DNA of 64,000 nt from Prostheceraeus crozeri (lineage: Eukaryota; Platyhelminthes; Polycladida; Euryleptidae): the NCBI GenBank assembly GCA_907163375.1, contig CAJQUW010007812.1, forward strand, positions 80,642-144,641, given 5' to 3'. Positions 40,852 to 55,184 of this stretch are shown piece after piece (the stretch's first letter is position 1; each line of letters starts with the position of its first letter). The notes beneath the pieces were generated by a model, which saw only the letters and a list, made by a program, of their open reading frames with translations, did no database searches and had not been told where the DNA came from. A program made the translations under genes and the position numbers.

Positions 40852-43800
40852 TGAAATCAGTGCGATATACTATACATATATTTCAAGCGACAAATCTTTC
40901 CCTGTCTCTGGTGTTTGTCTTCTTTTCCTTCTCCACATCTTCATAATTTGTTCATACTTTCAATTTTCATTTTCTAAAGTGGTTTTCGAGTCATCCTAAA
41001 ACTCCATCGTAATATTTGTTCAGACAGTCAGGTAGAATTTCTGGTAGCTGGCAAGCAGCTATGTGTTCCTGAATGTCCAAGCTAAATAAATGAAGCAAAT
41101 TGCAGGAAAGCAAAATTTTCATGAAATTGAGCATTTGTTTAAGAGTATGATTTCGTTCAATATTTGCCTTCATAATTGTTGCTAGTCACCATAATACGTC
41201 TGGTCAACTTAATCCAATTTTGACACATCGCTGCAAGCGTATCTCCTGGGACATATCTGCATTTCAAATCTACCAGCGGATAGGCCATAAACTGCCGGGT
41301 CGTCTCTCAAGGGATATTTATCAACGGGTGGAGGATTGAAGGATTGACCTATCCATTAATACGAAATTGTCGAGAACTAGCTATAAACATGACAATCTGC
41401 TTGAGAAAGTAAACCATAACACGCAGAGTTTATTAGATTTTGATTGCTAAATGTCATATACACAGGAGAATGAGGAATGAAGAAGTTCGAATACTTAAAT
41501 CTCTCTACTTCATCTATGGTGACTGAACTGATTTTCTCAAATCTACTTCACACGCTGAGAGGCATTATATCGATCCATTCGAAATATTAAGGGCGAACGA
41601 GCAAGTGCGTGTAGGTGCAAGAAGCAGAAATTCTTCTACCTTCAAAATTTGAAATTATTTTTTCTTCAATTATTCATTTTCTAATCATTTTTTGGTTGGA
41701 ATTTCCCAATTGTGCTGCTTTTCATAGGAATTTTTAATGTTTTCAGTTGCCTTGCGCACACAAATTTCACCTTAGTTTAAGCATTTCCGTGTGCAGTGAA
41801 TAATAAGAACTAATATTCTTTCCGTTTTCTAAATTATGACAAAAATAGAAAAGTACATTATATTACTGCATGTTTTCTTGGCAAAAAATTACCGCAGTCT
41901 ATTTACTATCAAAAATATTGTCAAAACTAATCTAAGCGTACTTCACTCAGTTTGCCGTGACAATATCAGACACTCTAATCATCTAACATATAACCGCTCG
42001 ATAAGCCTGGCATGCTTTAGTAGGCTTGTGACTTAGTTGGATACAGGGGCCACATAAGGTCGCAGTACAAAATCTAAAAAATCAAAACCTGTAGCTGTTC
42101 TTCAATTTTAAACTCCTTCAGGAGTAGATGCTTGGACGACACCTGAATTTTATTGGGTTATTCATGTACGCAGAGTTAATTAAAAGTTTTCAGATTAGGA
42201 CTTGAGATGCATCCAAGAATGGACTGAAGAGTTTGAATGCTAAACATGACAAGCGCCAACTTGAAAAATCGGCGATAGTCCTCATAAATGGTCCGTAGGG
42301 ATGGATCGATGTTTTGGGATAAATCTCATGTAATGAACCATCATTTATCATGATACAACATTGAACTGTGATTGTATATGTGTAGATTTTCAACATCTTG
42401 CACAGTCACGTTCATTGTAAGGTCAAATTATTTATTCCTCATTTCGAAAAGGCTGTTGCAGATAGCTATGATATATTCTATTTGCTATTTATCCTTTATA
42501 GACTAAACTGAATACGTTTTCTTATGACACTTTCCTTTCGCGGCTAACATGCATACCTTGCTCCTCATAAGCTTATTGCAAATAGGCCTATCATAATGAT
42601 ATAATTATTTTCAGAAAAAGCCTCCTGAATGGTCATCGATGAGAACACCGTGAGTGAAATATTTTCTTATGAGAGTCTCATGAGACTCATAATAATCTCA
42701 TGAGACTCTCATCAAAATCATTTCATGAGTTCTCATGAAAAATTTTCGGGTGGGATTCCTTGACCATATATTATTGTTGCATTCTGCGAGATGCATCACA
42801 GTTCCGTTGTTGTGACTCGTGCGCTCAAAACTCACATTGGTTGATATGCTGGAATTCCGTCGCGTCGCTTGCCCTCCCCCATCCTAATTGATAAGAAGTC
42901 TACCAAAAATGAACCACGAACAGACAAGCCCGAGGGAAACGCGGGACGTGTTCGTTGTGGATGCAACTTCCAGCACTGTAAAATACTAAAATTTTATGCA
43001 GCAAACCAAAACTTCATTGTCATTATTCAAATTTTCCTTCAATTTACTATGATCATACAATTATCATGGAAAAGTCGTCTGATACAATCAAAGGTGTCCT
43101 AATAACGATAAAAGCTTTGTTCGCTTTCTCTGTTCTCTTTGTTCTGCTAAATTCATGATTATGTTGGATAAAGTTAATTTCATGTTCCGTATGAAAAGAC
43201 AGATCATGCTCAATGATGTAGAAATAAATGATTTCAAGTTTTATTGCGTAAGAAACTAAAGGAGTTGATCTAACCAAAATCTTGCAAATGAAACTCTGAC
43301 AACTTGCTTTGAAGTATTCGAGATCTCGATTAGATGCTCTTTCAAGCAGAAACAGTCTTCTTTTGTCAGTTTGCATATCGGCTTTCCAGAAAGTTCAACT
43401 GGAAATGACAATTTCAAAATCAAAGGTTTTCTAACTTTCAGAAATATCGAAAACTTAGAGTTATCGCTTATTTCAGCCTAATGGCGAAAATGAAACAAAA
43501 TTTATATACCGGCTCATGTTTGCTATCTGTCTTAATCTACTGTAAAATTACCAAGTCACTTGCAACTGTTCGTCTTTCCGTAGAGACAATTTTAACTTCA
43601 TTGCAAAATTAAAGGGTGGGTGGAATATAAAGAGGTTCTTAAACTTGGTAACATAATTTTGAAAGAAATGAGTTGTATTGTCTTCTGCTTATTGCTTATT
43701 TGTGGTTGTGATTCTGCCTTCTGTCGCATTTTTTGCTGTGGTGCTTTAAAATAAATCCTTTTAACGCGCTTTCGTTACTTTTTGCTTTGACGTATTTTCA

Positions 43801-46800
43801 AACTTTTCCTCAAACATTACCGACTTCAGGAAGGTCACATTGTGCAACCAATTTTGAAAGGTACTGTTTTCGAAGGTTTGAATTTTGAGCTTTCTGTGAA
43901 CACTTTGTAAACACATTTGTCTAGATGATAACTTTCATCCAATTCGTCGATTTTCAACATAAGTACAGCATTTTGCTAACATAAATCTAAAATTCATGTC
44001 ATGATTATCAAGTATGTATACCACATAATATATATCGGCATTGTATGCATTTTTGATAATTCAAATACTGTTAGCCTAATATTAACCTACTACTTATTAA
44101 AGATTTTGGTAGTTATGACACATTGCGTTATTTGCATCTTTTCCTAGTCATTTGAAAACTTATGATATCTTCAAATCCTCGATCTTCTTTACAATTATAA
44201 TTAAAAGAATTTAGATTTGAAGAATGCAATTTCACAAACATTGAAGCAGTCATTGCACTACAGTCAACATAACTTATTACATTCTGCTTTAGACTCTTGC
44301 GCAAGACACCTTGCAAATAAGCTGCACAATTCTTGCAGGTTTGCGGGAGATCTTCTTCGTAAGATTTGTCACCAGATGTGTAAAAATAGCAAGCCATCTA
44401 AGCGAGGAATCTTTAACTCGAACTTCGCACTTGAATTATTGATAATGAGGTCAAATCTGAGTGTTTTGCCCGAACCTTTGCACTTCAACCGCATGATATG
44501 TGAAGAAGTCAACGCAAACTGCCATTACTTCATGAACAGAGAGGATTGAACTTTTATAATTTCTTTTTTAAAATAATAAATTAATTAAAAAATATTAAAA
44601 AAGAATTGATTAAAATTACGAACTGCTCATCAGAAAATGAAATTGACTACAATTGTTTATTACAGAAATTGCAGTTGCAATTAATTACAGCACTAGTCTG
44701 GCGGAGATAAGTCGCTTGAGTACATTAGTGTTTTATGATTGGTTCTCCGTCGCTATGTTTGACCTTGATTTCGCAGATACACACAGTGAAGAGGGTCTGT
44801 TAATCACTGACATATATCAAGTGATCTGATGCATTAGAATCTACGTAGCAAATCTTAATAACAACAGTTTTGATACTAGAGGGCCTCTGCCTAGACCAAC
44901 AAACTTGAATAAAAATGAAACTAAAGATGAAACCAGAAAAGGAAAGGATACTCATTTCATTCACGCTTATAGCATGTGGGTAAGGGCATGTGGATCAGAT
45001 GGCTCGTAGGTCAACGGCCGTGTGGATCACATGGACAGTGGCTTAGAGCATGTATTAGGTAGAGTCGCAACTCAGCATTAGTCAAATCCCCAATGTGTAT
45101 GCAGCTTCGATTTTGTTAAATGAACTCGAGTTGAGACCCAGTCAGTACCAAATGTGAGATAAGCAAATTTCTGCAGTTTTGAAAAAATTACCATGGAATT
45201 GACTGATCATGACAGCAACACAGACGGAATAATATCATAAATAGCAAATCCTCCGTGTCATGACATCCTTGGAGAGGTTAAGCTTGTTCAATTAGCAATT
45301 CGATGGGTTACTGTTAAATTAATTCATTAATTAAATTAATTCGTTGTTACTGTTATGCTCAATCTCATTAATAAGAGTATTTTCTTATGTGTGATCATGT
45401 CACAAACTACCTGCCACTGAAGGAGTAAAATATCATGATCAAAGACAATGATCACAATTAGCGGTTCCGCAATATTATTCAGATTCAAGAAATGAAGCTT
45501 GAATTTAATGAATCATGAAAGCGTGCGGATGAAAATTGATTTAATTTAAAAACGTGAAATTTCAGCCTACATGTATCTACCATTTCCATGAAGATGATTT
45601 CCATCACAATGATGTTCATGAAATTGTCTTAATAATCAGCTGTATTTCACCACTGTTGATTTCCGTTTGATTAGGATGGCAAATTTTCATTCCATTTATA
45701 TCCAATAAGTTTCATACTACTTATACAGAGGTATCAAATCGCTAGTAGGCTGTAAATATATACAGGAATAATTTGCAAAAATTAATCTCCGTAAAAATTG
45801 ATCAGACATTTTTTGGACTGCAGTACCGTGATCTCCGCAAAAAAACTGAATCTTTTGATACAAAACTTTTGCTGCTTGCTGACATTGTTTGAGTGGACAC
45901 TTAAAATACACCTACACTATGGACGAGCGCGCTGAACCAAATGTGTCCCTCAGCAGAAAATCAACAGCAAGGAGGCAGAAAATCGAAGGAGGAAAAGAAG
46001 AACTGTCTGACTGTCATCGTCGACCATCACCGGCAAGTGAATACATAGAATACTGAGTAATAAAGCTCTGAATACTTTTACTATGACCATCCCATGTGAT
46101 AATGAATCTCAGCACGCTGCTGTGCAATTCATGAGGGTTCCTCTTCCCGCAAACAAGCCTGTCAACATTATACATGCGTTTGATTCATTTTTTATGTTTC
46201 ACTTTGAAAATCGCAGCACTCAAATTTAGAATCAACTGCATACTTAACAATACTTAAATCGTAAATCAGAAAAATTTGTTTCCAATTCTTACTTAACAGT
46301 TTACAGACTACTAAAGAGTCACCAAATCGATGACGAGTGATGCGAGAAAGTGTGTGTGATGGAATAAATTTGTAAAAATATTCAAAATTGCCTAAACCAT
46401 TTTCTAAAAATCAGAAAGGATATCTCCTCATCAGATTGAATCGTGAGTCAAAAACGAAGTTATATAACTTTTTCTATACTCTATATCCTCTACAATTCTC
46501 CTCTGTAAACATGCGATGAAGAATTTTTGAATGAAACATTTATAGCAATGCCAGGAGCCGGATGTGACATTTAGGAAATATTGCGTCATTTACATTAAGC
46601 CACAAATGGATAAAAAATGATGAAAGCTGCTCGTAAATTATTGAATCTGACACAAGAAGAGTGACATGCTGAAAATAATTTAGAGATTAAAGAGTAAGAG
46701 AATAATCCGCAATATATACCGAAGGGAATTTTAACCATTTTCCATTGTATCAAATCAGATCAAAGGTTGCATGGACATTGGTTTAACATGAAAATAATAG

Positions 46801-49800
46801 CACTACCCATGAGCTCTTGACTCAAGGTCACTGTGAAATTTTCAAGGTCTACTGCTCTGCTTTAGTCGACTAGTTGTCATTCGTGTCTGATGATCTGATT
46901 GGAATGAGATGACACTGTAAGAATTTCAGTAATTTTTAGTTCCAGTCCAATAAAATTGTAATAATTCGCCAGAATTCGCAAAATCTGTTGTTTTGCCACC
47001 TATTGAAAGTGGTGTTATATTAATGTAAAAAATAATTTTCTTTTTCCAAATTAGTTGCGATTTGACGCAAAGAAAAGGGCCAGTGAAAGCGCACTTAGCG
47101 GAAAGTTTCTTCCATGGTCTATTGATCATAGCATATATACATAATGTAGTTTACATTTCACAGTGTTTGTGGCCGTCAGCAATGGAAAATTTCCCCCTCT
47201 TTGAGAGTGCTCACAGCAGATCTATTGTTGACACTTTTAGCAAATATGACGTCATATTAGACAACACAGACACTCAATGCGACCACTTCAATGTAAATTT
47301 TAGATTTTGAAGCAAGTCAATGTAGCATTGGTATGTGAACTAACCGTCTCAGTAATTGACAGTATCGAATAGATCTTATGACAATGATCAGGAAATTAAC
47401 TGTAACAGTCGAAATGGATTCAGCAATAACCACCACCACTACTGTAAAAATGAATGAATATGAAGCACTACTGCCGATGTAAAGTATATAAGTAAGTAAA
47501 GTATGAAAGTAATTTTCATAATAGGTCAAACAATTGCATTATGGTTCAGCAAGACATCGCATATTCAAGACACTATGCTTGAAATAGAGCATCAAAGACC
47601 TGATTTACTGTAGGCTATTAAGAATAGCAGAAATAAACCAAACAAAGATGTGAAGAACCTTAGGTTTCTGTATGTATACTGCACTGTTCTGTTTATGCAT
47701 TCATCTATGCATTCATCAAATATTTTAAAGATATGTGTTCATTTTATTATGTGTATTATATGTTATTATATATTATTATATGTATTATGTGCGGGCTTTC
47801 CGGCAGTGGCGGATTTAGCGATCAGCATGAAGAGAAGAGATTCTCTAAATTAAGTCGACCTCCTCAATCACAAGAATCTTAGTGCTTTGTATCAACAAAC
47901 CAAACTTTGTTGTAGCATTTTTCACGCTTTCATTTGGCATGCCTCATTCGTCATTGACCAATACATCTCAAACTGATACAATAGTGAAGGCTGCTTATGA
48001 CGAATTCCATACTCCATCCATTGATGTAAAGGGGATCCCTTTCTACATCAATGACGGCATCTCACACCATGGACTAAGGTTTCCAATTCCGGGATCCCGG
48101 GATCGATGAGGATTTACGGGATTCTGAACCCCGGGATTAGGTAACCGGGATTCCGGGATTCGCCGCCATCTCATAATCAGTAGGATGCCTATAAGAATTT
48201 TAAGCTTTGCTCAGCTGTATCAGTCTCATCTTAAGCCAAGACGATTGATATTGTTCTTTAGCTAGGCAGGCTTGTCGTCTCCCAAGGGTGATACTAACTG
48301 GCTCACGCGAGAGAGCGTGTGTGTCCTTCCTGGAGTTCATCATATCAATGTGTAGGCGTCCAATCACACAAATATTATAACGCACTCGCAAAAAATGTTT
48401 ACGCCGAACGATGTGCGCGTGTGTATGGATGAATGTGTATGCTTAAATCTTACAGCCTACCTACACGCTGTTCATTGTGTCCATTACAATACATTGTTGT
48501 ATTAAACATTTCATTATCACTAATCACTTTTTCATTTATCATGTATTTCTACATGTATACCTACATGTTTTCCTACATGTATTTCTATTACCGTACTTTT
48601 GTAAATTTTTATCGTATTCCTATTGAGCTTGGAGTTATTTTTGTGTGGATATGTGAATGCCAAATGCATTAATTTCTCATTTTCATTGATATTGATTTTT
48701 TAACTATACGAGTATAGGTAATCTACAATATATGGTATTCAGTCAACTGGTCTGGAGATTAAGAAAGTGGTCAAGCCATATATGAATAAGCGTGGTTTAC
48801 TATAACATGTACCGGTATTATACAACATCATGCTTTTACAAGACGTAACAAAAGTCATTTGGACGGATGGACATGAAAATGAGAAAACCACATATCAGCT
48901 TCATCAATGTTATGATTGTTATCATTAATCAGATCATTCCGCATGATCCAATAGGCCTACAAGTACATACTTTAGTATACCCCGCATATAAAAACTGAAA
49001 CATAAACTCATTGCCAAGTCGTAGAAGTTCAGGCACGTGTCTATCTCAAAATAAAGTTCTAAGCTGATTAAACAGTTCAAACATTTCAGAACTCCTCTGA
49101 GAGCCCCCATGACTCAGCCTGCACAAGCCTATTACACCCGGTATATGACCCTATGCTTTACAACAAATCCATTAAGCTTGTCAATCCAGGGATCGCAAAA
49201 GAAATCGGGATCAATTCCGGGATCAGGAAAAGTCGGGATTTTGAAAACCCTACCATGGACGAAAATCACAAGTTACAGGCAGAGCTCACTCTGGAGTAAT
49301 TTCCACCAAGTAATGGTAGCTGATTGGACAGGAAGCCACTGATTGTCGACGAAGTAAGATGCATTCGTGAGATGACTCGAGTGTCAGGAAGTTTAGTGAC
49401 ATCAGCTGTATGCACTACATGAGACAGAGTAAATGCAAACAGGAAATGAAATTGAAATCTTGTTCGTCAAATCGGTAGCAGTTCATGAAGTTACATAGTA
49501 ATATACACTCATTGATGATGTACGTGCATGCATGGTTCAAAAGCGTTATAATACTTTATTAAAACTTGGAATTTCCGTTGATGCCAAATAAATTTGATGC
49601 GCATGACCAAATACATGTAGAAAAGCATGCAGCCGACAATGGTTTCCGATAAGTGAGTTTTCTACTAAGTTGGCTACCGCTATGTAGGTTTCCGGTAAGC
49701 GGATTTCCCGCTGAGTGAAACCAGAGTAACTATGCTACCTTGCACCCGGTGATGTCATAGTGGTGCAACGCAGGTAAACGGTGCAACACTGCTCTGAGTT

Positions 49801-49930
49801 CCATTTAGCGTTGTTACACTGATAGTTTCTCATTTTACATTCGGAGATTATCATGTCGCAATCATCAAATTATCAAAGAAAGTGAAATGAGTCATTTAAG
49901 ATAATAAGTCACTTTGGAATCTGTTATAAT
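40852..49930. other. Long AT-rich non-coding region
   Basis: No open frame here has recognisable domains. Small features: inverted 'tcatgagactc' repeats at 42665-42735, CGGGAT-rich patches at 48080-48165 and 49190-49262 ('gggatcccgggatc'), 'tattatatgt' slippage near 47750, and an alternating 'acatgtatac' patch near 48550. Phrases such as 'ataggcctat' recur, common in several invertebrate genomes but not diagnostic. It may include host intergenic sequence or introns. Confidence 0.4.
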
Positions 49931-50113
49931 CGGGGTTGGAAAAATTACACAATTTTTTTCAATTACAGTTGCAATTACAGTTGAATAACTTTGAAATCAA
50001 AATCTTTAATTATAATTATATTTACAATAACATCACAGAAAAATTCAATAATAATTGTAATTACTTCAAAATCAAAATCTTCAATTACAATTACTGTAAT
50101 TGTTCCAACCCTG
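49931..50113. mobile_element. Short hAT-like MITE, 183 bp
   Basis: Inverted ends CGGGGTTGGAA and TTCCAACCCTG, flanked by gttataat (49923-49930) and gttgtaat (50114-50121), an 8-bp duplication with one mismatch. The interior is mostly 'caattacaatta'-type simple sequence. Confidence 0.75.
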
Positions 50114-50239
50114 GTTGTAATTGTTTTAGATTTCTTTGAATACAGAATATCAATTTAAAAAAACTGCTGTAACTTGTGAACCTTGTCAAAGTGAAAGTCA
50201 AAGTGCATCGTTATACGCAAATCAGCCCTTTGTAACCCA

Positions 50240-50773
50240 GTCTGTGTTCCAGGAATTGATTTTGTAACAGAACATAAGATCCTCGGGATTGTGTGGAGTG
50301 ATGATCTAAAATGGCATAAACATTTTAGGTATGTTGAGAAATTGTTCGTGCAGCGTCTCCATAGTCTTAGAGTGCTGAAGTGTTTCATAAGTAAAGCAGA
50401 TCTTATTTGTGTTTATAACTCTCTGCTGCGCTCTCTTCTTGAATATTGTTCTCCACTTCTTGTTTCAATGCCTGTGCATTTGTGGAAGAAGTTAGAGAAA
50501 TTACAACGCCGAGCTCATCAAATACTCGTAATTTGTGGATTTGACTTTAAATGTGACTGCTTACCATCCTTGTCTTCAAGACGAATTGAAAATTCAATTA
50601 AATTTTTCAGAAAGTGTGGTTCTCCAGATCATATCTTGCATGGTATAACATTGCTAACCAGCAAACGATCAGGTCGAACAATTTTTGATTCATACAAAAA
50701 CAAACGCCGATGTGATGCTTTCTTTGTGTTTATGTCATTGTATTTAAGTGGGTACATTGATCTGTCAAGCTGA
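50240..50773 (+). pseudogene. LINE reverse transcriptase 3' fragment
   Basis: From about 50260 the plus strand reads EHKILGIVWSDDLKWHKH, then RRAHQILVICGFDF and a final RRCDAFFVFMSLYL, the thumb and C-terminal part of a CR1/Jockey-type ORF2. The frame is open for 160 codons and ends in TGA at 50771. It is 5'-truncated, as expected for a retrotransposed LINE copy, and overlaps the downstream flank of the MITE at 49931-50113. Confidence 0.75.
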
Positions 50774-53523
50774 TTTCTAATTATGCATAATAAATATCAA
50801 ACTTTTTTAATTGACTTGAATACTGATTGTTTATTTAATATACACGTTGTAGACCTACATGCTTACATACATTGCACATGTGTATCCACTTTCTTGTTCT
50901 TGGAAATTCAATTACAATAAGTATAATGCCATGTCTACATTCTATATATATGTTATTAAAATGTGCGTATATAAATGATAATGTAAACAGGTCTACCTCA
51001 AAAATCCACACCTTGAAACAACTTTTAACACAACTTTATCAAATTTGAAAATAATGACATGCGAAAGCCACTAAAAACACCTACAAAACATTGATATCTA
51101 GCGTTATCTCACTGGAAAATTTGCCATGATACCACCTCTTACACCCCGCCTCACCGTGTGCTGAATCATTGACAATGGGAAAAATGAGATATGCGTTGCC
51201 GGACTCAGACTCGTTAAGATTTAGTCACCGAGTCCGAGTCTAACTGTGCAAGCCTGGCTCGAACTCATTTGGTCCACTGTGTATCTTCAGGACGTAGACC
51301 ACAAACTTTCATTTGTGATTCGACCGAATAGGATTTTTCAGTAGGCCATCTAGGTTGCGTAAGCGACATGCCATCTGCTTTCTTGCTAGATTTTTCTCCT
51401 AAGCCATGATGTTGAGAAAAACAATTTTCATAGCGGAATCTACGATTTCTTTTCCTATCCTATGGTTTATAATTCATGTTATAGTACTATGAAGTGATAA
51501 CTGGGCCTAATTCTAAGTACGGCTTGAGATTGTCTATATCATTAATATTACAACGAGACTTTGCATTCATTTTCTATTAAGAATTAAAATTCTTTCGTAT
51601 TTGATTAAACAATCAAATCGTTACGACGAACTGATAGAAATATCGGATTGACTTTCATCATTGAATATAGGAATTTTGAAAAAAACAAAAATATGTCCTA
51701 ACGACGCTTATTATTCTGCGTTGCTGTTTGAAGTTTTTGTTTAAGTATATTCAGATGCTACGCCTCATATCAAACACATCTTTATGGCCATTCAAATGAT
51801 GAGCCAACATGATAATGTAACTATGCCAATTTGCATCGACCTCACCATCTGCAACCCAATAGACACTCATATGTTCTCTCATTTATCTGACAGGATGATA
51901 CTACCAGAATGTTAGACGAGAAATTACTGACCATTCAGAACTTCCTGTCGCTGAAATTCAATGGATTTGAATTATAGAAGTGCAAAGCCGAGTAGCAGGC
52001 TCGACGCGACTCAGGATAGAAGAATATTGGATCCGCTAACGATTTCAGAGTCGTTTTTGCCACTGTTGCTTGTATGAGTATAGTGTCAAAGAATTCAGCC
52101 AGCATCAGAAAATGCTCCCATCTCTACACAACTCACAGTTGTCTCACGATGTCTGACTGTATGCGCAGTGCAGACTTCACCACATGGTGGCTATGTTTAC
52201 CTATTATGTAAACTGTACATACCCATCGTTTATAGAGTGTGATGTTATGTAAGAGCTGTATGTGAGCAAGAAGCCGATCGACTCTTTGCAATCGAGTCTC
52301 AATAGATTACCAATAAAATGAAATAAATGGCGGGCAGGATTCGAACCTGCGACCGCAGATTAACTAGACATGTGCTTTACCAACCGAGCCATGAACCACT
52401 TATGCGACTGCGCCAATTGGCAGGATCAAACCATCACTACCACGCATCAGTTGTCACAGCAATTATGATCAATGAATAGATATCTCGTCACAATTGCGAC
52501 TGCTGACATTAAGGCAAGTAGCTGGGGTTCGATTGTCCACCAAAGCATCTTAAACCATGCCGTGAATGCAATTAACAACAATGAAATTAAATAAACGATA
52601 GATCAAATTGCCTGATGTAAGAAGAAAATGAGATGTTAGGATGTCAATAAAAAAATTATTAAATTTCACATGGGATGCTTTCATAATCAGATGAAAAAAT
52701 TAGGACTAAAATAGTATATAATGTAGGTAAGGTCCATCATGTTTCCAACGTACATTCATGAATGGAAATCTAAAGCTGATCAATGAATGTATGTACAACT
52801 GGTTATCAATAGGAAAATGAAGTATTTCTAGATTCGATGCAAAGATTTTCAGATGTTCAGTGGGCAAAAGTTTGTAAACACGTTCATATGCAGTACATGA
52901 ATGCAATCATAAGTCCCCCCTTAAATCGCATAGAGTGGTTTGTAGTCGTATATTATGTACCTTAATAATCAATTAATTTCTATGCCAAATCAAATCTATC
53001 ATTTTAACCATAGAAATGGATCTCCATCTCATGTTTTTGTCTTCCAGATGTCTACGGATAACTATGTAATTTTAACATCAGATGGCGGTTGGCGTTAAGC
53101 AGCACACAATACTGAGACAGTCTCAATTAAGCATTACCGGCTGATTCAAAAGGAAATAGAAAGTAGCATGTGTAAATGTTTTGTTAATATTTGTTGTTCC
53201 ATTCATAAGTTGTTTAATTGAAGGCATTTTCTTTTCTTCCCACTAAAAAGTGAAATGATTGTTTAAGCCATAATTTATAACTCAAATAAAATAAGAGGCA
53301 GTAGCTCTACTCTCCAAAAGCCATACCAAGGAGATCAAGAAGTGGGTTTTAATCATCATGGAAGAAACGCAGGAATTTCCATTCAACTTTTTCATTGATA
53401 TAATTACTCGGAAAGTTTGGGCTATGCGTATGTACGCAAGGTGCAGCCATTTCAATGTTCCGTACATTTAAATCAATTAGACCCTTTTTGAAAATGTGTC
53501 CAGTATATCTTCAAATGCAATGA
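50774..53523. other. Unassigned region left of the right-hand Polinton
   Basis: Apart from the tRNA-like sequence at 52327-52399 I see no gene. A short inverted 'gactcagactcg ... cgagtccgagtc' pair is at 51205-51243. The last six bases (53518-53523, caatga) are the expected left target duplication of the type A Polinton. Confidence 0.35.
52327..52399 (-). tRNA. tRNA-Thr(AGT)-like sequence, probably a pseudogene or SINE head
   Basis: The minus strand has a D-arm (GCTCGGTTGGTAAAGC), an anticodon loop CTAGTTA with AGT in the anticodon position, and a strong T-arm (GCAGGTTCGAATCCTGC). The acceptor stem and anticodon stem pair imperfectly and no CCA is encoded, as normal for eukaryotes. The weak stems argue against a functional tRNA. 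No intron. Confidence 0.55.
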
Positions 53524-54060
53524 AGTAGTAAGAAAACGGCGAACACCAGATAGCGCAAGATGGCCGCCGTCGTGGCTGAGTCCCCCCCCCTCTGGTCCGC
53601 CAGTGTCGTGATGTGCCGGCGAGGTTCCGCTGACGTCCCCCCCCCTCTGGACCGACAGTGTGTGAGCCTCGGGTGTCTGTGTCCGACCGCCTGGTGGACT
53701 TGGGCGACCGTCTAGGTTGACCTGGGCGACCGTCTAGGTTGTCTTGGTTAAACTGTGGGATGTTTTGGTGTGTAGTGTCCAAACGAAGCCTCGGATGTGA
53801 AAACGGAGGCCAGATTCGGATTCAGCGTGAAATTCTGCATCTGTATGGTGAATTTGAAAGCAATCGGAGATAAAAATTTTTCGCTGACTTCCCCCCCCCT
53901 CTGGACAGCTTGCTTCGATCTTGGCTTCTAGTGGACGGATTTTGTCGAGTGAGGTGTCATTTGAAAGCTAAGAGTGAGACAAATTCACTGAAACAAACGG
54001 CTTGTTCCTATCTGTCTTCGTTTACATGTGAGACGCCATTTAAGATTTTAGGTCGGAGCT
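53524..54060. repeat. Outer TIR of the right type A Polinton
   Basis: Homologous, in inverted orientation, to blocks of 6890-7680, including poly-C tracts after GCTGA, 'cggaggccagattcggattcagc' sequences and 'gagacgccatttaagatttt'. Block order differs between the two TIRs. Confidence 0.9.
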
Positions 54061-54990
54061 CACCTGAAAAAATCCTAAGTGTCAGAGTGATTTTGTATGG
54101 GAAAAATTAAAAATTTTCCAAAGTGTGGAATTTCGACCTGGGACCTTTACCAAAGTTTGTTTCATCAAATTTCGCTGACCCCCCCCCCTTTGTTCTAACT
54201 TTGGTTCTAGTGGACGGATTTTGTTCGTTCGAGTTGCATTGGAAAGAGGATGAAACACTGCTCGACCGCATTTTTCGTTGCGAGTCAATCGGAGCAGCCG
54301 TTCAAAAGTTAGAGCGGTTACAAGATTTTAGGTCGGAGCTCACCTGAAAAAATCCTAAGTGTCAGAGTGACTTTGTATGGGAAAAATTAAAAATTTTCCA
54401 AAGTGTGGAATTTCGACCTGGGACCTTTACCAAAGTTTGTTTCATCAAATTTCGCTGACCCCCCCCCTTTGTTCTAACTTTGGTTCTAGTGGACGGATTT
54501 TGTTCGTTCGAGTTGCATTGGAAAGAGGATGAAACACTGCTCGACCGCATTTTTCGTTGCGAGTCAATCGGAGCAGCCGTTCAAAAGTTAGAGCGGTTAC
54601 AAGATTTTAGGTCGGAGCTCACCTGAAAAAATCCTAAGTGTCAGAGTGACTTTGTATGGGAAAAATTAAAAATTTTCCAAAGTGTGGAATTTCGACCTGG
54701 GACCTTTACCAAAGTTTTTTTCATCAAATTTCGCTGACCCCCCCCTTTGTTCTAACTTTGGTTCTAGTGGACGGATTTTGTTCGTTCGAGTTGCATTGGA
54801 AAGAGGATGAAACACTGCTCGACCGCATTTTTCGTTGCGAGTCAATCGGAGCAGCCGTTCAAAAGTTAGAGCGGTTACAAGATTTTAGGTCGGAGCTCAC
54901 CTGAAAAAATCCTAAGTGTCAGAGTGACTTTGTATGGGAAAAATTAAAAATTTTCCAAAGTGTGGAATTTCGACCTGGGACCTTTACCAA
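54061..54990. repeat. 279-bp tandem repeats within the TIR region
   Basis: 'cacctgaaaa' starts units at 54061, 54341, 54620 and 54899, giving periods of 280, 279 and 279. The copies are near identical and differ mainly in the length of a poly-C tract after 'cgctga'. The left type A TIR has a single equivalent unit near 7320-7460. Confidence 0.95.
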
Positions 54991-55084
54991 AGTTTGTTTC
55001 ATCAAATTTCGCTGACGGCTTTGGAATCAGCTTGATGTTATTGTCCAATGAGGATCATCATCCAATGAGAATCAAGCATTTCTT

Positions 55085-55093
55085 TATAAATAG
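55085..55093 (+). promoter_or_regulatory. TATA box of the first gene
   Basis: TATAAATAG 100 bp upstream of the predicted start codon, just inside the tandem repeats. A TCATTCC initiator-like sequence lies about 30 bp downstream. Confidence 0.6.
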
Positions 55094-55184
55094 CGAGCCT
55101 TCCACAGTGAGAATCATTCCATCGTTGAATCACACGAGTGACGGACGCACATTTTCTCTCTCTCTATTCTATTATCCAACTAAA

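Noticed and set aside
42665-42735. Inverted 'tcatgagactc' repeats as a mobile element
   Set aside because: Short, imperfect, and no duplication or termini found.
48200-48391. Minus-strand 63-codon frame with a basic motif
   Set aside because: No recognisable family and no supporting context.
7681-53523. One giant element bounded by the two type A TIRs
   Set aside because: The termini point outward into the block: both TIRs belong to elements extending left of 7680 and right of 53524. The flanking hexamers also differ.
54082-54904. Open frames within the 279-bp repeats
   Set aside because: Periodic by-products of the tandem repeat on both strands, no domain.
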